A DNA stretch of 64,000 nt from NCBI GenBank assembly GCA_934700345.1, contig CAKUXP010000003.1, positions 62,001-126,000 of the forward strand, in the 5' to 3' direction. Below, piece by piece: positions 59,915 through 64,000 of this stretch. Both the position numbers and the translations under genes were made by a program. The notes under the pieces were generated by a model. That model worked only from the letters and a program-made list of their open reading frames with translations, was not told where the DNA came from and did no database searches. How positions within the stretch are numbered: position 1 is the stretch's first letter; the number at the start of each line of letters is the position of its first letter. Source of the DNA: an uncultured Fibrobacter sp. (lineage in GTDB: Bacteria; Fibrobacterota; Fibrobacteria; Fibrobacterales; Fibrobacteraceae).

Positions 59915-60343
59915 ATGCAATACACATGCCAAATAACGAAAACAAACTCCGACGGAAAGACATTCTACGATGCGGAATTCCCGGACATTCCGAATGCGTT
60001 CACTTGCGCGGACACGCCAGAAGCCATCCGCAACAATGCCCAAGATGTCCTGAACGCAATGCTTTCCGCCATGCTAGCCGAACGGATGCCGCTCCCGGAG
60101 GCAAGGACAAAAGCCGACCCGAAAAAAGGCTTGGAAGCGTTCCAAGTGGAAAACAAGCTTGCGGTGGCATACGCAATCTTCGAGGCCCGAAGGGGAAGAC
60201 CGGCGGCGGAAATCGCCCGCAAGATGGGCATAACCAGACAGGCCTACGGACGATTGGAAGACCCGAAAGCGTCGCTCACAGTGGCAACGCTCGAAAAGTT
60301 CGCCAAGGCGGTCGGGAAGAAACTGGTCATCAAGTTCGAATAA
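59915..60343 (+). CDS. hicB: HicB antitoxin with C-terminal HTH
   Basis: 142 residues. N-terminal HicB domain (DAEFPDIPNAFTCADTPEAI, RNNAQDVLNAMLSAMLAERM), C-terminal Cro-like HTH (EIARKMGITRQAYGRLEDPK). It neutralises HicA and represses the operon. AAAAGGAGA precedes the ATG. Length is normal for the HTH form. Confidence 0.9.
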   Translation: MQYTCQITKTNSDGKTFYDAEFPDIPNAFTCADTPEAIRNNAQDVLNAMLSAMLAERMPLPEARTKADPKKGLEAFQVENKLAVAYAIFEARRGRPAAEIARKMGITRQAYGRLEDPKASLTVATLEKFAKAVGKKLVIKFE

Positions 60344-60398
60344 CGCAAGGTGCGAAAGGGCCGGAAAAATCCGGTCCTAAGCCGCATTTTAGAAAATT

Positions 60399-60785
60399 TC
60401 ATATTTCATCTTTGTGCTTATCCATAAGCATTTCCATTGCAGCTCGAAATCCATCCTGTCCAGAACCATCTCGTTTCGAAATTTCCATAGCTTCCTTCCT
60501 AATCTGTTCAAATCTAAGCTGTTTTTTCCTCTCCGCTACCGCCTTTTCAGTCTCCTCTTCAAGATAATCCCGAACCTCTTCGGAAATGTCGTATTCAACA
60601 TCTCCCCCTTCGACATGGTTCTCAATGATGGCATAAATCATCCTAGACCCGATAAAAGCCATCAATCCGTCGCCGTGATAATCCACTGAGACATCATCAA
60701 TATCGAACGGATTGACTCCTTCAAAAAATTTCCTATACGCATCCAAGACTTCTTCGCTTTCCATCACAACCGATATTTTTGCCAT
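60399..60785 (-). CDS. Hypothetical acidic protein
   Basis: 128 residues starting MAKISVVMESEEVLDAYRKF. Beta-strand start, DDVSVDYHGDGLMAFIGSRM, then a long charged helix (VRDYLEEETEKAVAERKKQL). No family recognised. Good AAGGAG and a TATATTTTCG box upstream show that it is a real gene. Whether it belongs to hicAB or is a separate module between repeats is unclear. Confidence 0.7.
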   Translation of the reverse strand: MAKISVVMESEEVLDAYRKFFEGVNPFDIDDVSVDYHGDGLMAFIGSRMIYAIIENHVEGGDVEYDISEEVRDYLEEETEKAVAERKKQLRFEQIRKEAMEISKRDGSGQDGFRAAMEMLMDKHKDEI

Positions 60786-60824
60786 AAATTCTCCTTTTGA
60801 GGTTTACCGAAAATATAAACTCCA

Positions 60825-60885
60825 CAAAGAAAAGAAAGAACCAAAGAAAAGAAATACTCTCTCTTTTAAAGAATAATTCTTTAAA
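60825..60885 (+). repeat. Module-spacer repeat R4 (diverged hairpin)
   Basis: AAAGAAAAGAAAGAACCAAA, GAAATACTCTCTC, then AAAGAATAATTCTTTAAATA. Purine-rich core and TTTAAATAATT end as in R3; the hairpin has diverged to AAAGAATAATTCTTT. Confidence 0.6.
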
Positions 60886-60918
60886 TAATTGTATGCGTGT
60901 ATGTATGTACGACGGAAT

Positions 60919-60967
60919 CCGTTGGAATCCATTGGATTCCGCTGGATTCCAACGGAAAATTTTTTTA
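60919..60967 (+). terminator. Long hairpin with T run made of GGAATCC/GGATTCC repeats
   Basis: CCGTTGGAATCC pairs perfectly with GGATTCCAACGG (12 bp), with a further GGATTCC in the loop, followed by AAAATTTTTTT. It points toward the 3' end of the XRE gene. Confidence 0.6.
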
Positions 60968-61291
60968 GAAATCATCTTCCGTCAGTAGTTTTAATCCGCG
61001 ACGAACAATATTTTTGCAGTATTCGTCGGAAACATCGGGGACCTTGCTTTCCGCAAGAATCGCCTTTTTAACAAACTTCGCGACATCATCCCCAAACATT
61101 TCTTCGAGAGACATTCCGGCCAAAAGCAAACGCCCGCAGTTTTCACGAGTAACGTCGGATCTTTGGGTGTTCCATTTCCCGACAACCTCGCGAGAGACCC
61201 CAATTGCATCGGCTAGCTGTTGTTGCGTGAAACCTTTTCTGTTCAAAAATTCTTGAATTTTTACGCACTTTAGCACCGCAACACCTCTCAT
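60965..61291 (-). CDS. XRE-family repressor-like regulator
   Basis: 108 residues from ATG at 61291 (MRGVAVLKCVKIQEFLNRKG). HTH: FTQQQLADAIGVSREVVGKW. C-terminal part helical and acidic. TATATTCAG lies about 8 bases upstream. It is divergent from a small ribbon-helix-helix gene with palindromic GTGAA/TTCAC sites between them, a layout like phage repressor switches. Start could also be a later GTG. Confidence 0.75.
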   Translation of the reverse strand: MRGVAVLKCVKIQEFLNRKGFTQQQLADAIGVSREVVGKWNTQRSDVTRENCGRLLLAGMSLEEMFGDDVAKFVKKAILAESKVPDVSDEYCKNIVRRGLKLLTEDDF

Positions 61292-61298
61292 TTTTGAA

Positions 61299-61376
61299 CT
61301 GAATATACGAAAAAGCAAAAAAAAGTGAACTTTTTTCACAAAAACTCTTGACTTTGTGAAGAATAAGACTATTTTT
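61299..61376. promoter_or_regulatory. Divergent promoter/operator region
   Basis: Minus: TATATTCAG at 61299-61307. Plus: TTGACT at 61348-61353 and TATTTT at 61370-61375, spacing 16. Between them GTGAAC-TTT-TTTCAC (61325-61339) and a further GTGAAG near 61357 are candidate operators. Confidence 0.5.
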
Positions 61377-61425
61377 TTTTCTTAAAAATCCTATTTTTGA
61401 GAAAAAACAGAACAAAAGAGGTTTT

Positions 61426-61602
61426 ATGGCAGCAACTGAAGGAAAAAGCGTCCGAGTGACAGGCGAGACATTCGCCAAGCTTGAGAACGTCAAAACAGCG
61501 GCTCGTCGCAACGGCAAGTGCCTTTCGTTGGGCGTCATTATCGATGATTTGCTCGACTTTCGCACGCAGCTTTCCTACGCAAAAGACAAGGAAGGCTGCT
61601 AA
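61426..61602 (+). CDS. Small ribbon-helix-helix-like protein
   Basis: 58 residues: SVRVTGETFAKLENVKTAAR, then RNGKCLSLGVIIDDLLDFRT. A beta strand followed by two helices as in RHH DNA-binding proteins. AAAGAGG precedes the ATG. First gene rightward of the switch-like region; may be Cro- or Arc-like. Confidence 0.65.
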   Translation: MAATEGKSVRVTGETFAKLENVKTAARRNGKCLSLGVIIDDLLDFRTQLSYAKDKEGC

Positions 61603-61656
61603 GTCCATGAAAAGCGTCCAACGGGCAGTATTCGTTTTGCGTGCAACGGAGATTCG

Positions 61657-62688
61657 ATGAAGTCAGTTTCAACTGTCCAACTTCCTGTTGCGCGTTTCCT
61701 TGACGAGGTCCTCACTCATGACGGAGAAGACCTAATTGCTTGGGTGAGAAACTTCGCTCGAGCACTGGCAAGATATCGTCCAGAGATGAACCCATTCGCT
61801 GCAGAACTTCTTGCTGACGTTGAAAGCTTTCGCACCGGAGACAACCGCCGCAAAAAGAAAAAGAAACAGGAAATCGACGCTCTGGTAAGCTCCACCCTGC
61901 CGGGGACCTCTTCCGGCAACGGGGAGGCGCTGAACGACGAAGGCGCCACAGCCCCGGCAGGGCAAAGTTTCGAGGCTCGGCAAGCCACCCCGGGAGCGCA
62001 GCCGCTAAGCGCTTTCGGGAAACCTTCAACCCCCGTCCCGGTCTCCGCGCACGGCGACGCCGCGGAGGGCGGCCTACTTACGCCCTGGTACGGGCCGGCG
62101 GCGGGGAAAACTTTCGACCAGGAAGCCACGCGCGCGGACGCCCGTATCCGCGAGGACCGGGACGCAAGCGCCACCGTCCGCGCGCAACACCCCGACGGAG
62201 ACGCCGCCACCCGCGAGGGCGCGGAGGCTGCCATTTCGGGCTTCGCAACGTCTCCGTCCGACATTCAAAAGCGCCCCGGTAAATCCGCCGATATCGCTGG
62301 TGGTTCTCCAAACCATGGCGGTTCGGAGCGGGGGGCGGGCGGCACTGCCATAGATGCCGTCCGCCGTTCCCCCGGGGCGAAGGTGCCGGAGCCGAGGCTC
62401 CGCTACGGGAGCGCGGGCAACGTGCTGATGACGGCGACCGAGGCGGCGAAACTCGCCTCCGAGTTCGGGGACGTGCGGCAGATAACCGAGGAGCTCTCGG
62501 ACTACCTGCTCCTGCACCCGAACAAGTACAGGAGCCACTACGCGGCGCTGCGCAACTGGTGCAGGCGCCGGATCCGGGAGGGCCGGAACCCGGACGGGAC
62601 GAAAATGACCCAGGGCGACCGGCTCGCCCGCCACTTCGCCATGCGCGAGAAGGAGATACTCGATGGAAAAGACGCCGAAGAAGAATGA
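61657..62688 (+). CDS. Phage protein with replication-protein-like C-terminus
   Basis: 343 residues. N-terminal ~65 residues helical (FLDEVLTHDGEDLIAWVRNF), then a long disordered Ala/Gly/Pro linker (about 75-250), then VLMTATEAAKLASEFGDVRQ, ITEELSDYLLLHPNKYRSHY and AALRNWCRRRI, which resembles the C-terminal block of phage replication initiation (DnaD-like/helix-turn-helix) proteins. Role in replication is inference. GC rises within the gene from host-like to phage-like at about 61880. GCGTGCAACGG lies just upstream. Confidence 0.6.
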   Translation: MKSVSTVQLPVARFLDEVLTHDGEDLIAWVRNFARALARYRPEMNPFAAELLADVESFRTGDNRRKKKKKQEIDALVSSTLPGTSSGNGEALNDEGATAPAGQSFEARQATPGAQPLSAFGKPSTPVPVSAHGDAAEGGLLTPWYGPAAGKTFDQEATRADARIREDRDASATVRAQHPDGDAATREGAEAAISGFATSPSDIQKRPGKSADIAGGSPNHGGSERGAGGTAIDAVRRSPGAKVPEPRLRYGSAGNVLMTATEAAKLASEFGDVRQITEELSDYLLLHPNKYRSHYAALRNWCRRRIREGRNPDGTKMTQGDRLARHFAMREKEILDGKDAEEE

Positions 62689-63166
62689 CGAGGCGCGCCC
62701 GACGGAGGCGCGGCGTCTCGCGGAGAACCGGCGCGTCGCCCTCTTCGCGAGGGAACTGCGGAACGCGTACGCGCAGGCCGGGCACCCGCTGTCGGACGAC
62801 ACGCTGGTCCAGGTGGCGTCGAGCCTCTCGGAATCGGTGAAGTGCCGCGATTCCGAGGTCGGGGCCGTGTTCGCCGAGGCGAAGGCGGTGGCGGACGTCC
62901 CGACGCAGCGCCAGCTCTCGGAGGCGCTAGGCCGTCTCCGGGCGAGGGCCTGCCTCACGGAGGCGCTCCCGCGGGAACAGGCGGAGCGCATCATGCGCCG
63001 TGCGAGGCTCTTCGGCCAGCTGCGGGACTTCTGCTACATGAACGGGCTCGCGGGGGCGTTCTTCGACGCGACCGAGAAGCGCGACGGCAAGTGGGCGAAT
63101 CCGGAACTGCTGCGCGACGTGCAGAGGCGCGCCATGGGCATGGGCTTCCGCTACGCGGAGACCTAG
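62663..63166 (+). CDS. Hypothetical helical phage protein
   Basis: 167 residues overlapping the previous gene by 26 bases. Helical throughout (RRVALFARELRNAYAQAGHP, LSEALGRLRARACLTEALPR). Resembles in size and place helicase-loader-type proteins, but I see no signature. Confidence 0.55.
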   Translation: MEKTPKKNDEARPTEARRLAENRRVALFARELRNAYAQAGHPLSDDTLVQVASSLSESVKCRDSEVGAVFAEAKAVADVPTQRQLSEALGRLRARACLTEALPREQAERIMRRARLFGQLRDFCYMNGLAGAFFDATEKRDGKWANPELLRDVQRRAMGMGFRYAET

Positions 63167-63205
63167 GAAAATTTTCACAACGACTGAAAAAAAAAGGAAA
63201 GGACT

Positions 63206-63541
63206 ATGGAAAACACGATAGCGACGAAAAAGACGACAGAGGCAAAGGCCTACGACACGCTCGCGGTGACGAACGCGCGGGTTCTCATCTTCAAGGACGG
63301 CATCGTCATGGGCCGCATCCGGGCGCTCGCCGAGGTGACGCTGAACGGACAGCTCACGCTCCGGCAGCTCCGGGTCGTGGAGGGCGAGGGCGGGCTCTAC
63401 GTCGGCTACCCGAACGACCCGTTCTGGAAGGGCGAAGACTACCGGAGCATCTTCTTCCCGATTACCAGGGAACTCCGGGAGCACATCGAGGAAGTCGTCC
63501 TCGAAAAGTACCGGACGAAACAAGCCAAGGGAGGCAAATGA
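63206..63541 (+). CDS. SpoVG-family protein
   Basis: 111 residues. VTNARVLIFKDGIVMGRIRA, LAEVTLNGQLTLRQLRVVEG and GGLYVGYPNDPFW match the SpoVG fold (short beta sheet with nucleic-acid-binding helix). Phages use SpoVG-like proteins in early regions; exact role unknown. AAAGGA precedes the ATG. Confidence 0.8.
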   Translation: MENTIATKKTTEAKAYDTLAVTNARVLIFKDGIVMGRIRALAEVTLNGQLTLRQLRVVEGEGGLYVGYPNDPFWKGEDYRSIFFPITRELREHIEEVVLEKYRTKQAKGGK

Positions 63542-63708
63542 TGGAAACGACGATGAAGAAGGCCAAGACGGGCCTCATCACGCTGAAGACGGAACGCGGC
63601 TGGGAGCCGTGGGGAATCGGCACGTTCCGCGAGGGAGCGGAGGCCCAGGCGGAGGCCGGGGCGCGCGCGTTCGCCTACTGCCCGCTCACGCCGAGGAGGG
63701 AAGGATGA
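63538..63708 (+). CDS. Small hypothetical phage protein
   Basis: 56 residues (METTMKKAKTGLITLKTERG, then WEPWGIGTFREGAEAQAEAG). ATGA overlaps with both neighbours. No family recognised. Confidence 0.65.
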   Translation: MMETTMKKAKTGLITLKTERGWEPWGIGTFREGAEAQAEAGARAFAYCPLTPRREG

Positions 63709-63935
63709 CCGAAGAACAGAAGGAATGCGAATACTGCCATTTCGACAGCCGCGGAGCGGACTTCGCCGACAACGGCGACAGCATCGGCTACTGCAGGTTC
63801 CAGCTTGCCAAGTTCCCGGCCGGCTACTACATCAACGCCTGGAGCGGGGAGGGTGGGGAAAAGTTCGACGTGGAAAGCGAATTCATCCACTACTGCCCGA
63901 TGTGCGGGCGCAAGCTCGGAAAGGAGGACGCATGA
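63705..63935 (+). CDS. Small zinc-ribbon phage protein
   Basis: 76 residues with CEYCHFDSRGADFADNGD at the start and YCPMCGRKLGKEDA at the end; the two CxxC pairs form a zinc ribbon. Overlaps both neighbours by 4 bases. Confidence 0.75.
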   Translation: MTEEQKECEYCHFDSRGADFADNGDSIGYCRFQLAKFPAGYYINAWSGEGGEKFDVESEFIHYCPMCGRKLGKEDA

Positions 63936-64000
63936 CGGGCGCTCAGGTGGCGACAATCTTCATCCTCACGGGGCTTTTCGCCCTGGGCGGCATCGCGGCA
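63932..64000 (+). CDS. Membrane protein, 3' end cut by window edge
   Basis: Starts MTGAQVATIFILTGLFALGG in an ATGA overlap with the zinc-ribbon gene; the visible 23 codons form a membrane helix. Identity cannot be told. Confidence 0.55.
   Translation, partial: MTGAQVATIFILTGLFALGGIAA

Larger units (their letters stand above)
27891..64000 (+). mobile_element. Contractile-tailed prophage integrated at tRNA-Met, right end outside window
   Basis: From the tRNA on, GC content and codon use change sharply and remain high to the window end. The region begins with a tyrosine integrase and carries complete head, neck, tail, baseplate, fibre, terminase and portal gene sets. The right att site (a copy of the tRNA 3' end, TTCAAGTCCGGGAGGTCCC) is not in the window. 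Head genes are split between 29-33 kb and 51-56 kb. Structural genes are nearly all intact, so it may be inducible. Confidence 0.95.

Noticed and set aside
27891..64000. Mu-like transposable phage
   Set aside because: MuF-type and gp10-like proteins occur in many phages; a tyrosine integrase at a tRNA is present and no MuA/MuB transposase is seen.

Overview
The window looks like a chromosomal segment of a Fibrobacter-type (Fibrobacterota) fibre-degrading bacterium with a large prophage. The left part (1-27.8 kb, moderate GC) carries ordinary chromosomal genes and secreted carbohydrate-active enzymes with a CBM6-type module and a C-terminal sorting-like tail, plus Ser-rich lipoproteins. Many genes on both strands have a TATATTTG-like box a few to about 35 bases before the start codon, similar to the TAnnTTTG promoter box of the Bacteroidetes/Fibrobacteres side of the tree. 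The taxonomic call is inference; no rRNA is present.

Host region: cimA (cut by the window edge) and hisD; a SpoU-type RNA methyltransferase and metG; a DUF1846 protein; a GLUG-repeat lipoprotein. Then comes a polysaccharide island: CE1-type esterase, GH27 alpha-galactosidase, a GH5-like glycanase broken by three frameshifts, a GH13 enzyme broken by a signal-peptide frameshift and an amber codon, and an MBL-fold lipoprotein. The island ends in wreckage: a 5'-truncated orphan cas2, an internally deleted IS5-type element and a beheaded membrane-protein gene. After it follow a CDF transporter, a GT2 polysaccharide synthase, a TusA-like/SGNH-like/zinc-ribbon trio, sufDC and dnaG.

Prophage: at 27.8 kb there is a tRNA-Met(CAT), and directly after it a tyrosine integrase and about 36 kb of very GC-rich phage DNA that runs off the right edge. 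It encodes a contractile-tailed phage: DUF2213 protein, cement protein, DUF2184-type capsid, neck proteins, DUF3383-type sheath, DUF3277-type tube, tail chaperone with a -1 frameshift site, tape measure, baseplate hub/spike/wedge proteins, fibres and holin-like proteins. Terminase, portal and MuF-type head protein lie about 20 kb further right, so the head genes are split between the two ends of the structural region.

The most interesting part is 48.3-61.6 kb. The MuF head protein carries a C-terminal papain-like toxin domain with a small convergent gene abutting its stop codon as candidate immunity protein. This is followed by a row of toxin-antitoxin modules (Panacea pair, HigBA-type pair inserted into a parB-like gene, BrnT/CopG-like pair, a decayed BrnT/CopG-like pair, HicAB, an XRE regulator). 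Four copies of one intergenic repeat, two of them with a strong hairpin, punctuate this row, as if it were a cassette array. A second Panacea pair sits next to the holin-like genes. The right end (61.4-64 kb) starts an early/replication operon with a SpoVG-like protein.
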